A stretch of DNA of 64,000 nucleotides from Nocardia shimofusensis NBRC 100134 (GTDB taxonomy: Bacteria > Actinomycetota > Actinomycetes > Mycobacteriales > Mycobacteriaceae). Positions within the stretch are counted from its first letter, which is position 1, and the number at the start of each line of letters is the position of its first letter. The notes under the pieces were generated by a model. That model ran no database searches, was not told where the DNA came from, and saw nothing but the letters and a program-made list of their open reading frames with translations. The DNA is taken from NCBI RefSeq assembly GCF_001613125.1, contig NZ_BDBT01000028.1, positions 1 to 64,000 of the forward strand, read 5' to 3'. Below, piece by piece: positions 37,095-47,907 of the stretch. Both the position numbers and the translations under genes were made by a program.

Positions 37095-38345
37095 TCAGGC
37101 GGACGCGAACCGCCGAGCGAACCGGCGCCCCTGCTTGGCCAGCGCCGTGCGAAGACCCTGCCGCTTGCCTGTCACCGGGTCGTAGCTGGGCGCGGTCGCA
37201 CCGTTGAAGCGGCGCTCCGAGGCGGTCTCGGGGGCGTCGTCGGCGGTGTGACGCAGGTACTTGTTCGGCAGCGACAGCTTGACGATGGTGCGCCAGGCCT
37301 TGAAGTACTGCACCAGGAACGGGCCGGTCGTGTAGGGCAGGTCGTACTTGTCGCACAGTTCGCGCACCCGCACCGCGATGTCGGCGTACCGGTTGCTCGG
37401 CAGATCGGGGAACAGGTGGTGCTCGATCTGATGGCTCAGGTTGCCCGACATGAAATGCATCAGCTTGCCGCCGGAGATATTGGCGCTGCCCAGCATCTGG
37501 CGCAGGTACCACTCGGCGCGGCTCTCGTTGTCCACATCCGCCTTGGTGAATTTCTCAGCGCCGTCGGGGAAGTGGCCGCAGAAGATGATCGCGTTGGACC
37601 AGACATTGCGGATCACGTTCGCGGTCATATTCGCGGTGAGCGTGGAGAAGAACGCGGGGCCGGTCAGCGCCGGAAAGATCACGTAGTCCTTGAGGACCTG
37701 CCTGCCGACCTTCTCGAGCACCTCGGAGCGCTTGCGCTCGAATTCTTCGCGCTCGGGCGTGCCGGGCCTGATGCGGCCGGTGGCCACCTTGCCCAGCTCC
37801 AGATGCTGGATCGCGACGCCGTACTGGAACAGCAGCTGCAGGATCAGGTTGTAGACCGGGTTACCGAGATTGAACGGCTTCCAGCGCTGGTCACGGGTGA
37901 CGCGCAGCAGGCCGTAGCCGATGTCGTCGTCCATGCCGAGCACATTGGTGTACTTGTGGTGCAGGTAGTTGTGGGTGTGCTTCCAGTGCTTGGACGGGTC
38001 GGTGTTGTCCCATTCCCACGTGCTGGAGTGGATTTCCGGGTCGTTCATCCAGTCCCACTGGCCGTGCATCACATTGTGGCCGATCTCCATGTTCTCGATG
38101 ATCTTGGCCACGCCCAGCAATGCCGCGCCGGCCAGCCACGCGGGCGGTAGCGGGCTGGCGAAAAGGACTGCGCGACCGCTGATTTCGAGGCCGCGTTGCA
38201 GCCTGATGACATTGCGGATATAGCGCGCGTCCGGTTCGCCGCGTGAACTTTCGATTTCCCGTCGGATCGCGTCGAACTCCGCACCGAGGGCCTCTACATC
38301 GGCCTCGGTGAGGTGCGCGTACTCCTTGACATCCGAGATCGCCAT
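37095..38345 (-). CDS. acyl-CoA/fatty acid delta-9 desaturase, DesA3-like (first copy)
   Basis: This 416-residue membrane desaturase has the histidine boxes HNVMHGQWDW (HxxxxH), HNYLHHKYTN (HxxHH) and HQIEHHLFPDLPSNR (QxxHH), plus an upstream GHFPDGAEKF loop. It is the family of mycobacterial DesA3 (Rv3229c), which makes oleoyl-CoA with electrons from the neighbouring oxidoreductase. The ATG at 38345 gives MAISDVKEYAHL, matching the second copy MAITDIQAFSHL, so longer frames are ignored. A TACGnnnnCGTA element lies just upstream, also found before the reductase gene. Confidence 0.93.
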   Translation of the reverse strand: MAISDVKEYAHLTEADVEALGAEFDAIRREIESSRGEPDARYIRNVIRLQRGLEISGRAVLFASPLPPAWLAGAALLGVAKIIENMEIGHNVMHGQWDWMNDPEIHSSTWEWDNTDPSKHWKHTHNYLHHKYTNVLGMDDDIGYGLLRVTRDQRWKPFNLGNPVYNLILQLLFQYGVAIQHLELGKVATGRIRPGTPEREEFERKRSEVLEKVGRQVLKDYVIFPALTGPAFFSTLTANMTANVIRNVWSNAIIFCGHFPDGAEKFTKADVDNESRAEWYLRQMLGSANISGGKLMHFMSGNLSHQIEHHLFPDLPSNRYADIAVRVRELCDKYDLPYTTGPFLVQYFKAWRTIVKLSLPNKYLRHTADDAPETASERRFNGATAPSYDPVTGKRQGLRTALAKQGRRFARRFASA

Positions 38346-38364
38346 GGCGGCTACAGTACCGTAA

Positions 38365-38383
38365 GTTACGAGACCGTAGGTTG
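38365..38383 (-). promoter_or_regulatory. putative operator, copy 1 (GTTACGnnnnCGTAGGTTG)
   Basis: GTTACGAGACCGTAGGTTG lies 20-38 bases upstream of the first desaturase ATG. It matches the site before the reductase gene at 16 of 19 positions. Its core TACG-AGAC-CGTA is an inverted repeat, and it overlaps a second dyad CGTAAGTTACG immediately to its left. Confidence 0.55.
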
Positions 38384-38455
38384 CCCGCGCCGTGGCGAAT
38401 TCTCCACGCGGGTGTGGCAAATCCCGCATTGTATTCGCGGTCGAGGCATGGTAAT

Positions 38456-39796
38456 TCAGGCTCGGCGTGCCCGCATCCCGGAGCGCTTGAGCTCTTTCAG
38501 GGCGGCCTTCTTCTCCCGCAGCATCTGCTTTTCGTGCTGCGCCTTCTCCTCGAGCGCCACTTTGGCCTCCTGGATGGCCGAACGCAGCCCGCGTCGCTTT
38601 CCGGTCACCGGATCGGTGATCAGCCGGTTGTGCTCACCCCAGCGTTCGGTGTGCGGCAACGTGATACCGACGAACTTGCGCTCGGAGGACGTTTCCGGTG
38701 CGTCGTCGGCGGTGCGCTTGAGGAAACGGTCCGGCAGCGCCAGCTTGTGAATGGTGCGGAATGCCAGCATGTACTGCTTGCCCAACGATCCGGTGGTGTA
38801 GGGCAAGTCGTACTTATCGCAGAGTTCGCGCACTCGCGCCGCGATCTCGGGATACCGGTTGCTCGGCAGATCCGGGAACAGGTGATGCTCGATTTGATAG
38901 CAGAGATTGCCGCTCATGAACGCCATCGCGGGCCCGGCGTCGAAATTGGCGCTGCCCAGCATCTGGCGCAGATACCACTCGGACTGTGTTTCGCCCTCGA
39001 GCTGTTCGATGGTGAACTTCTCCGCGCCGTCGGGGAAATGCCCGCAGAAGATCACCGCGTAGGCCCACAGATTGCGTACCAGGTTCGCGGTGGCGTTCGC
39101 CTTCAGCGTCGACTTCCACGCCGGCCCGGTGAGCGCCGGGTAGATCACGAAATCCTTGACGACCTGGCGGGTGATCTTGCGGGCGAATTCCCGGTTCGGT
39201 CCCGAGCGCAGCTGCCGGGGCGGGGTGTTCGTGAGCTGCTTCTCGATGTCCCAGTCGTGCAGGGCGATGCCCCACTCGAAGGTGGCTGCCAGGATCAGGT
39301 TGGCCACCGGCTGCACCAGGTGGATCGGCCGCCACGGCTCGTCCCTGGTCATACGCAGGATGCCGAAGCCGAGGTCCTCGTCCTTGCCCAGCACGTTGGT
39401 GTAGGTGTGGTGGGAGTAGTTGTGCGCGCGCCGCCACTGCGCCGAGGGGCCGGTCATGTCCCACTCCCAGGTGCCGGAGTGGATCTCGGGATCGTTCATC
39501 CAGTCCCATTGGCCGTGACTGATGTTGTGGCCCAGCTCCATGTTCTCGATGATCTTGGCGACCGAGAGCATCGCTGTGCCCGCGAGCCAGGCCCACCGGT
39601 TGCGGCTGCCGAACAGCACGGCCCTGGCCGCGACCTCGAGCCCGCGCTGGGCGGCGATGGTGCGGCGGATGTACTTCGCGTCACGTTCACCGCGTGACTG
39701 CTCCACCGAACGACGGATGGTGTCGAGTTCGTGGCCGAGTGCCTCGATGTCGGTGTTCGTGAGGTGGGAAAATGCCTGGATATCGGTGATGGCCAC
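38456..39796 (-). CDS. acyl-CoA/fatty acid desaturase, DesA3-like (second copy)
   Basis: This 446-residue paralogue of the downstream desaturase has HNISHGQWDW, HNYSHHTYTN and YQIEHHLFPDLPSNR, so all metal boxes are intact. It differs by a charged, coiled-coil-like C-terminal extension (about 405-446, VALEEKAQHEKQMLREKKAALKE in part) that may bind a partner. It lies 49 bases downstream of the reductase gene on the same strand, so reductase and this copy form one operon while the first copy has its own promoter region and operator-like site. Confidence 0.92.
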   Translation of the reverse strand: MAITDIQAFSHLTNTDIEALGHELDTIRRSVEQSRGERDAKYIRRTIAAQRGLEVAARAVLFGSRNRWAWLAGTAMLSVAKIIENMELGHNISHGQWDWMNDPEIHSGTWEWDMTGPSAQWRRAHNYSHHTYTNVLGKDEDLGFGILRMTRDEPWRPIHLVQPVANLILAATFEWGIALHDWDIEKQLTNTPPRQLRSGPNREFARKITRQVVKDFVIYPALTGPAWKSTLKANATANLVRNLWAYAVIFCGHFPDGAEKFTIEQLEGETQSEWYLRQMLGSANFDAGPAMAFMSGNLCYQIEHHLFPDLPSNRYPEIAARVRELCDKYDLPYTTGSLGKQYMLAFRTIHKLALPDRFLKRTADDAPETSSERKFVGITLPHTERWGEHNRLITDPVTGKRRGLRSAIQEAKVALEEKAQHEKQMLREKKAALKELKRSGMRARRA

Positions 39797-39845
39797 CGCC
39801 AGTCCCTTCTGTGGCTGGACGTTGTTGTCGAGGGTACGCGGAGGC

Positions 39846-41096
39846 TCAGATATCGAGCGTGCAGTCGCCCGCTGCCGCGGAGATGCAGGTCTGCACCTTG
39901 TCGCCGGCCCGGCGCTCGTCGCCGTTGCGCAAGTCGCGAGCGTGGCCCTCGGCCACTGTCACCACACAGGTCTGGCAGATGCCCATCCGGCAACCGAACG
40001 GCATCTGCACACCGGCCGACTCGCCCGCTTCGAGCAGGCTGGTCGCGCCGTCGGCTTCGACGCTGCGCCCGGACTTGCCGAAGGTGACCGTGCCGCCCTC
40101 GCCGACCTTCGACCGCTCGATCTCGAAACGCTCCACGTGCAGCTTCGCCGCCAGACCCGCGGCCTGCCAGTGCTTCTCGATCTCGTCGAGCATCGCCGCG
40201 GGACCGCACGCCCAGGTCTCGCGTTCGCGCCAGTCCGGGAACTCGGCGTCGAGATCGGCCAGGGCGAACTTGCCCTGCTCCCCGGTCAGCCGCAGGTGCG
40301 AGGCGAAGCCGGGATGCTTGTCGTGCAGCGCGCGCAGCTCGGCGCCGAACATCACGTCCTGCTCCGAGCGCGCGGAGTGCAGGTGCGCCACGTCGGCGAT
40401 GCCGTCGCGGCGGTCCATCGCCCGCAGCATCGACATCACCGGTGTGATGCCGCTGCCCGCGGTCAGGAACAGCACCTTCGGCGGTGGCGGGGAGGGCATG
40501 ACGAAACCGCCCTGCGGGGCCTGCAGCCGCACGATGGTGCCCGGCGTCACGCCGCCGACGAGGTGGCTGGACAGGAAGCCCTCCGGCATCGCCTTGACCG
40601 CGATGGAGATGACCTTCTTGCCGCCGTGCTCGGGCGAGCTCCAGTTCGGCGGGCAGGTCAGCGAGTAGGAACGCCAGTGCCAGCGACCGTCCACCAGCAG
40701 GCCGATGCCGATGTACTGGCCCGGCTGGTAGGTGAAATCGAAGCCCCAGCCCGGCCGGATGACGAGGGTGGCCGAATCCGCGGTCTCCTCGCGCACATCG
40801 ACGACGCGCCCGCGCAGTTCGCGCGCCGACCACAGCGGATTGGCCAGGTGCAGGTAGTCGTCGGGCAGTAGGGGCGTGGTCACCCGGGCGACGGCGCCGC
40901 GCAGCACATTGAGCCGGCCTCCGCGCTCGGCGACATTCGCCGCGGGCGCCTCCAACCAGTCACGGACATTCTTCAGGACCATCGGTGCTGTTTCGTCTTT
41001 CTGTTCGTTCGCCGCGGTGTCGTTCGTCGCTGATGCCGGATCCGCCGCAGTGGCGAATTCGACCGGCTCGCGGTCACATAGGTCTGCGCGAGTCAC
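39846..41096 (-). CDS. ferredoxin--NADP reductase with C-terminal 2Fe-2S domain (Rv3230c-like)
   Basis: This 416-residue oxidoreductase has an FAD domain (YQPGQYIGIGLLVDG, RSYSLT), an NAD(P)H domain (LTAGSGITPVMSMLRAM, TWACGPAAMLDEI) and a C-terminal ferredoxin domain with the cluster motif FGCRMGICQTCVV (CxxxxCxxC) and a fourth Cys in VQTCIS. It passes electrons from NADPH to the membrane desaturases beside it, as shown for Rv3230c-DesA3. The first ~38 residues lack homology; ATG 40982 (MVLKNVRDWL) is a good alternative to GTG 41096. Confidence 0.93.
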   Translation of the reverse strand: MTRADLCDREPVEFATAADPASATNDTAANEQKDETAPMVLKNVRDWLEAPAANVAERGGRLNVLRGAVARVTTPLLPDDYLHLANPLWSARELRGRVVDVREETADSATLVIRPGWGFDFTYQPGQYIGIGLLVDGRWHWRSYSLTCPPNWSSPEHGGKKVISIAVKAMPEGFLSSHLVGGVTPGTIVRLQAPQGGFVMPSPPPPKVLFLTAGSGITPVMSMLRAMDRRDGIADVAHLHSARSEQDVMFGAELRALHDKHPGFASHLRLTGEQGKFALADLDAEFPDWRERETWACGPAAMLDEIEKHWQAAGLAAKLHVERFEIERSKVGEGGTVTFGKSGRSVEADGATSLLEAGESAGVQMPFGCRMGICQTCVVTVAEGHARDLRNGDERRAGDKVQTCISAAAGDCTLDI

Positions 41097-41128
41097 ACCG
41101 CCCGGTGGGCGGGCCCGCTCACTGTCAG

Positions 41129-41147
41129 GTTACGGCATCGTAGGTTG
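41129..41147 (-). promoter_or_regulatory. putative operator, copy 2 (GTTACGnnnnCGTAGGTTG)
   Basis: GTTACGGCATCGTAGGTTG lies 33-51 bases upstream of the reductase start. It shares 16 of 19 bases, including TACGnnnnCGTA and the flanking GGTTG, with the element before the first desaturase gene. Confidence 0.55.
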
Positions 41148-41269
41148 ATCCGTGGAAGTGCTGTTCGGACTCCCAGCGTGAGCCTTCGGTAACCGTTGCG
41201 GGTAACGCTGTTCGCGGGCACCTTCCTCGGGACCGCCTTTCCGGGGAACACCGTGCACGGCCGGGTGCG

Positions 41270-41887
41270 TCAGAGCAGCTCCACGAGGAAGGCGAGTTCC
41301 TGGTTGGCGTACCAGGCCAGCTGGTGGTCCTCGGCGTCGCCGAGCACGAATTCGGCGTCCTCGTCACCGAGATCGGCGGCGTCGATCACGTCCACCGCCT
41401 TGGCCACCTCCGGCTCGGCCTCGGCCAGATCGACGTGCACCGAAGCGATCCGGTCGTAGGGGATCGGCCCGGACAGCTTGACCACCGCGTCGTCGAGGTC
41501 GGGCCGCAGCTTCGCCCCGGACACGTCGGCCGCGATCACCGCCCGCCGGTACACCGGGCCGCCGTGCGCACCCGAGCCGGGCGCCGGGGCCGCGTCGGCG
41601 TCGCCGGGGGGCTCGAGGGCTTCCTCCACCGAGTCGGTGAGGTCCTCGCGCTCGGCGGCGATCAGGCGCAGTGCGGCGCGCGCGGCCTCCGCCATGGCCA
41701 CCTCGGCCAGTTCCTCGTCGTCACCGGAGGCGTAGGCCTCGCGCAGCGCGGGGGTCACCGCGAACGCGGTGCCGCCGGGCGGAAAGATCTCGCGCTCGGC
41801 GAGCAGCCGGCGCAGCATCGGCACCGTCACGGGCACATAGACCCGCAGCGTGGTCGTCTCGGGTGAACTCGTCTCAGGCGCAGGCAC
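41270..41887 (-). CDS. conserved hypothetical protein (Rv3231c-like, DUF6912-type)
   Basis: This ~205-residue acidic protein has LRVYVPVTVPMLRRLLAERE, GTAFAVTPALREAYASGDDEELAEVAM and a C-terminal DEDAEFVLGDAEDHQLAWYANQEL, matching a family of unknown function found beside the desaturase-reductase pair in mycolata. Homologues begin at the MRVYVP position, but here that codon is CTG; the nearest good start is GTG 41887, 14 bases inside the 3' end of the WS/DGAT-like gene, so translation is coupled. No membrane segment is seen. Confidence 0.8.
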   Translation of the reverse strand: MPAPETSSPETTTLRVYVPVTVPMLRRLLAEREIFPPGGTAFAVTPALREAYASGDDEELAEVAMAEAARAALRLIAAEREDLTDSVEEALEPPGDADAAPAPGSGAHGGPVYRRAVIAADVSGAKLRPDLDDAVVKLSGPIPYDRIASVHVDLAEAEPEVAKAVDVIDAADLGDEDAEFVLGDAEDHQLAWYANQELAFLVELL

Positions 41888-43307
41888 CGAGCATCTCCTC
41901 CAAGGATTCGTGCACCGCGGCCGCCAGGACGCCGATGTCGGCCATCGCCTCGCGATCGCCGTTGAGCCCGTAGAAGACACGACCGTCGTAGGACGTGATC
42001 CCGATGCTCGAGGCCTGATTGCGCAGCAGCGGCGACACCGCGTACATCTCCAGCATCCGCGCGCCGCCGACATACATCGGCCGCTGCGGACCCGGTGCGT
42101 TGGTGATCACCAGATTGAATGTGTGTTCAGCGAACGTACTCGCCGCCCGCACGCTGACCGCGTGCAGGCTCGCCGGGGCGAAGCCCGACAGATGCACCAG
42201 CGTGCGCGCCCGCACACCGCGCCGGAACTTGGTGTTGGCCTCGTTGGCGTGCGCGATGTGCGACAACCGGATCACCGGGTTCGGTTCTCCCACCGGCAGG
42301 TCCAACAGGAAAGAGGACACCTCACTGGCCGGGGCAGGCCGCTCGGCGCCGTCGTCCTCGATATAGACCGACATCGGCACCACCGCCCGCAGCGTGGTCG
42401 ACTCGACCAGCCCTTCGCCGCGGGAGAGCAACCAGTTGCGCAACGCCCCGGTGACCACCGCCAGGATGACGTCGTTGAGCGAGCAGTCGAAATGCTTGCG
42501 GATTCTGCGGTGGACGGCCAGATCGGTGTTGGCCACCGCGAAGCGCCGATGCCGTGAGGTGGGCGCGTTGAGCGGGCTGTCCGGAGCGCCGACCGCGACC
42601 GCGCGCACCGCCGAGACCACCGAGTCCAGCGCGCGGCTCGCGGCCCCGACCATCGCGAACGCCTCGGAGCTGCGCTCGCGTGCCACCGTGACCGCTTCCC
42701 TCGGCCGGGCGGCCAGCCGGGAGAGCGCACCGACCAGCAGCTCGACCTCGGTGGGTTCGCGCAGCGGCTCCCAGGGGACGTCGGCCACCTCGCGTGGCGA
42801 CGGGCTGGTGTCGAGGATGACGTGGCCGATCTCGAGTGCTTCCTCACCGTCGACCAGAGACGCGTGCGTCTTGGTGAAGATCGCGCTGCGCCCGCCCGCC
42901 AGCCCCTCGATCAGATACATCTCCCACAGCGGCCTGCTCTGGTCCAACGGCCGGGAAGCCAGCCGCGCGACCAGCTCGTGCAGCTGTTCCTCGCTGCCCG
43001 GACTGGGCAGCGCGGAGCGTCGGACGTGATAGGTGATGTCGAACTTGCTGTCCTCCACCCACACCGGCTTGCCGAGCGACAACGGGATCTCGCGGACCTT
43101 CCAGCGGTAGCGCGGCACCAGCGCCAACCGGCTCTCCACCAGATCGACCAGGCTGTCGTAGTCCACCCCCGGCGAGCCGTCGCCGGGATCGTCGCCGTCA
43201 CCGCGATCGGGACCGGTGACGATCATGAGGGAGCCGACGTGGATCGGATTGCTGCTCGACTCCAGCCGGTAGAACGCCGCGTCCTGTGGCGTCAATCTGG
43301 TGATCAC
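41874..43307 (-). CDS. WS/DGAT-family acyltransferase-like protein with altered active-site motif
   Basis: This 477-residue protein belongs to the wax ester synthase/diacylglycerol acyltransferase family: RLTPQDAAFYRLE at the N-terminus, RPLWEMYLIEGL, SLNDVILAVVTGALRNWL (NDVxLAxVxGALR) and NLVITNAPGPQRPMYVGGARM. The catalytic HHxxxDG motif, however, reads HASLVDG at residues 148-154: the second histidine is alanine. Family enzymes use that histidine to acylate diacylglycerol or long alcohols, so activity is doubtful or its substrate differs. GTG 43307 has AAAGGAG upstream. It overlaps the next gene by 14 bases. Confidence 0.9.
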   Translation of the reverse strand: MITRLTPQDAAFYRLESSSNPIHVGSLMIVTGPDRGDGDDPGDGSPGVDYDSLVDLVESRLALVPRYRWKVREIPLSLGKPVWVEDSKFDITYHVRRSALPSPGSEEQLHELVARLASRPLDQSRPLWEMYLIEGLAGGRSAIFTKTHASLVDGEEALEIGHVILDTSPSPREVADVPWEPLREPTEVELLVGALSRLAARPREAVTVARERSSEAFAMVGAASRALDSVVSAVRAVAVGAPDSPLNAPTSRHRRFAVANTDLAVHRRIRKHFDCSLNDVILAVVTGALRNWLLSRGEGLVESTTLRAVVPMSVYIEDDGAERPAPASEVSSFLLDLPVGEPNPVIRLSHIAHANEANTKFRRGVRARTLVHLSGFAPASLHAVSVRAASTFAEHTFNLVITNAPGPQRPMYVGGARMLEMYAVSPLLRNQASSIGITSYDGRVFYGLNGDREAMADIGVLAAAVHESLEEMLGACA

Positions 43308-43615
43308 GCTGCCAGTCGCTCCTTTCGATGCTGGTGACGCCCGACCCGCTCGCCACCGCGTCACCCTTCGGCACGACCACCGGCTCCGAGCGAGCGGCGG
43401 CGGCGTTACGGTGGCACGATGCTTCGATTCGATCACAGTGGACGCCCGCCTGCATAGCACTGCGTCGAGGTAGTGCATCGCACTGTGCCCAGGTAGTGCA
43501 TCGCACTGTGCCCAGGTAGCGCGACTACCATGAATTCGTGCCGCGGATTCCGCCGAACTCGGCGGAGCCTGTGGGGGGACCGAACCGACACCCGACCAGA
43601 GGACTGAAAAGACCC
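43308..43615. promoter_or_regulatory. intergenic region between the WS/DGAT-like gene and secA1
   Basis: These 308 bases hold the divergent promoters. The left half is GC-rich without clear features; the centre carries a 23-bp tandem repeat array (43452-43519). The right part, 43520-43615, contains an in-frame GTG (43538) for a longer SecA, which I do not use because SecA homologues begin near LSRLLRIGEG. Confidence 0.5.
43452..43519. repeat. 23-bp tandem repeats with internal dyad upstream of secA1
   Basis: Two identical 23-base units occupy 43469-43491 and 43492-43514, followed by the first five bases of a third. A degenerate unit precedes them from 43452. Each full unit contains the inverted repeat AGTGCATCGCACT (AGTGC-ATC-GCACT). 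The phased dyads resemble a cooperative operator array rather than a coding repeat. Confidence 0.8.
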
Positions 43616-46414
<2,799 letters not shown>

Positions 46415-46423
46415 ATCGGGCCG

Positions 46424-46455
46424 GGCAGGTGCCGGAGGTCGCCTCCGCACCTGCC
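46424..46455. terminator. strong hairpin terminator between secA1 and the LuxR gene
   Basis: GGCAGGTGCCGGAGG (46424-46438) pairs with CCTCCGCACCTGCC (46442-46455) with a single bulged base and a three-base loop. It sits in the 61-base gap between converging stops and can serve both strands. Confidence 0.85.
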
Positions 46456-46475
46456 GCCCTCGGCGATATCGCCGT

Positions 46476-47636
46476 TCAGGCGCCCATCGGCCGATCGCTC
46501 GCCTGGGGGTCGGTGAACCACCCGCCGGGCGAGAGGTCGGTACCCATGCGCGGCACGTACTGGTCGAAGTAGACGCGGGAGATGAGTTCGCGGCGGGACC
46601 GTACGCCCGCCTTGTCGAAGACCGATTTCAGGTGGTCCTGCACGGTGTAGGTCGACAGGTGCAGAGTGGCCGCGATCTCCTTGGTGTCGATGCCCTGCAG
46701 CACCAGCTGCACGACGTCGCGTTCACGTGGCGAGAGTCCGTAGGCGGCCACCACGATCGAGACGATCTCCGGCGGCCGCGCTTCCTCGATGGTGATGACC
46801 ACCTCGCCCTGTCGGCCGTCGCGGGAGATCAGTGGCCCGGCGTGCAATACCAGCCACATCCCGCTCACCGTGCGCAGCCGGCAGCGGGGCGGGACCGGCG
46901 TCTCGCCGCGCCCGTAGCGCCTGGCCGCGCCGACCAGCGCCGAGACCGCCGCCAGCGGGTCGCACCCCGCGGCGCCGTAGTTCAGATCGTCGAGCCGTTG
47001 TTCGGCGCCCAGGCTCATCTGCGCGATCTGGTCGTCGGCGCCGACGATCACCACCGCGGGCCCGGTGACCGCGGTCGGCGGCAACCCTTCGGCCAGCCGG
47101 GAGAGCAGCCCGGTACGCACCCCGTGGGCGAACGGCGCGGCCAGTGATGCCAGGAATTGCACCTCCGCCGCGTCGAACGGCCTGTCGTCCGAGCCTCGGA
47201 ACAACGCCATCGCGCCCCACACCTGGTGGCCGTCGCGGAACACCAGCCGCGCCTCGTCCGCGAAGTCGAAGTGCGGTTTCATGAACATCGCCATCCGGCC
47301 CGATTCCTCGACCGACCCGCCGGTCATCAGGTGCACCGCCGCGGCGGGCACCTCCGCGTGTGCCAGCTCGGTGAACGCCGTCGGCTCCACGGTCCCGTAC
47401 TCGATGAGCCCGAATTCGTGATCGTGACTGTTGCGATCCCGCAGGTGGCCGTACTTGCGCGCGCTGGTGAGCATGTGTGTCGCCGGATCGTGCGTACCCA
47501 CGCACGCCCCGACCCACGGCACCGCCCGCGCCACCGAGTCCACGGCCTCCTGCAGGAAGGTTTCCAGGTCGAGGCCCGCGCGCGCGACCACGTCCACATC
47601 CTGTCGCACCCGTGCTGCTGTCAGTCCTCGAGCCAT
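46476..47636 (-). CDS. LuxR family transcriptional regulator with GAF-like sensor domain
   Basis: This 386-residue regulator has a GAF-like N-terminal half (about 20-180; DFADEARLVFRDGHQVWGAMALFRG, AAEVQFLASLAAPFAHGVR) and a PAS-like middle section. The C-terminal LuxR helix-turn-helix is at about 300-360 (LSPRERDVVQLVLQGIDTKEIAATLHLSTYTVQDHLKSVFDKAGVRSRREL; core STYTVQDHLKSVFDK). No receiver domain is present, so it probably senses a ligand directly. It is divergent from the FAD oxidase gene, and two copies of a CCCAGAnnTCTGGG palindrome lie between them. Confidence 0.9.
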   Translation of the reverse strand: MARGLTAARVRQDVDVVARAGLDLETFLQEAVDSVARAVPWVGACVGTHDPATHMLTSARKYGHLRDRNSHDHEFGLIEYGTVEPTAFTELAHAEVPAAAVHLMTGGSVEESGRMAMFMKPHFDFADEARLVFRDGHQVWGAMALFRGSDDRPFDAAEVQFLASLAAPFAHGVRTGLLSRLAEGLPPTAVTGPAVVIVGADDQIAQMSLGAEQRLDDLNYGAAGCDPLAAVSALVGAARRYGRGETPVPPRCRLRTVSGMWLVLHAGPLISRDGRQGEVVITIEEARPPEIVSIVVAAYGLSPRERDVVQLVLQGIDTKEIAATLHLSTYTVQDHLKSVFDKAGVRSRRELISRVYFDQYVPRMGTDLSPGGWFTDPQASDRPMGA

Positions 47637-47673
47637 GGAGGCATTGTGCGCGCCGCGGTGGCCGCGGCGCCAT

Positions 47674-47687
47674 CCCAGAACTCTGGG
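47674..47687. promoter_or_regulatory. palindrome CCCAGAnnTCTGGG, copy 1
   Basis: CCCAGAACTCTGGG lies 38-51 bases upstream of the LuxR gene start. The six-base arms are perfect. The same palindrome with a different centre recurs 135 bases away near the divergent FAD oxidase gene. Confidence 0.6.
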
Positions 47688-47808
47688 TTTCCAGGAAACA
47701 GGGCCATGGCCGGCTGATCACCGTCTTCGCCCTGGGCATGATGGTCGGCTCGCCGTTGATGGCGCTGAGCTCCTGTGAGCGCACCGAGGATCTCCTCGGC
47801 GGCCGTCT

Positions 47809-47822
47809 CCCAGATTTCTGGG
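47809..47822. promoter_or_regulatory. palindrome CCCAGAnnTCTGGG, copy 2
   Basis: CCCAGATTTCTGGG lies 86-99 bases upstream of the FAD oxidase start. It shares all 12 arm bases with copy 1, so one dimeric regulator, probably the adjacent LuxR protein, could bind both. Confidence 0.6.
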
Positions 47823-47907
47823 GACGGCCACCCCCAGCATCGCGGGTCGGAAAGTACCCCGCGACGCGGGATGTCGGCGAGCGGCGAATCGGCCGAATCT
47901 TGTCGGC

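Noticed and set aside
43538..43615. A 26-residue N-terminal extension of SecA1 from GTG 43538
   Set aside because: SecA homologues begin near LSRLLRIGEG, and the extension is Pro-rich without similarity; GTG 43616 has its own upstream AGAGGA.
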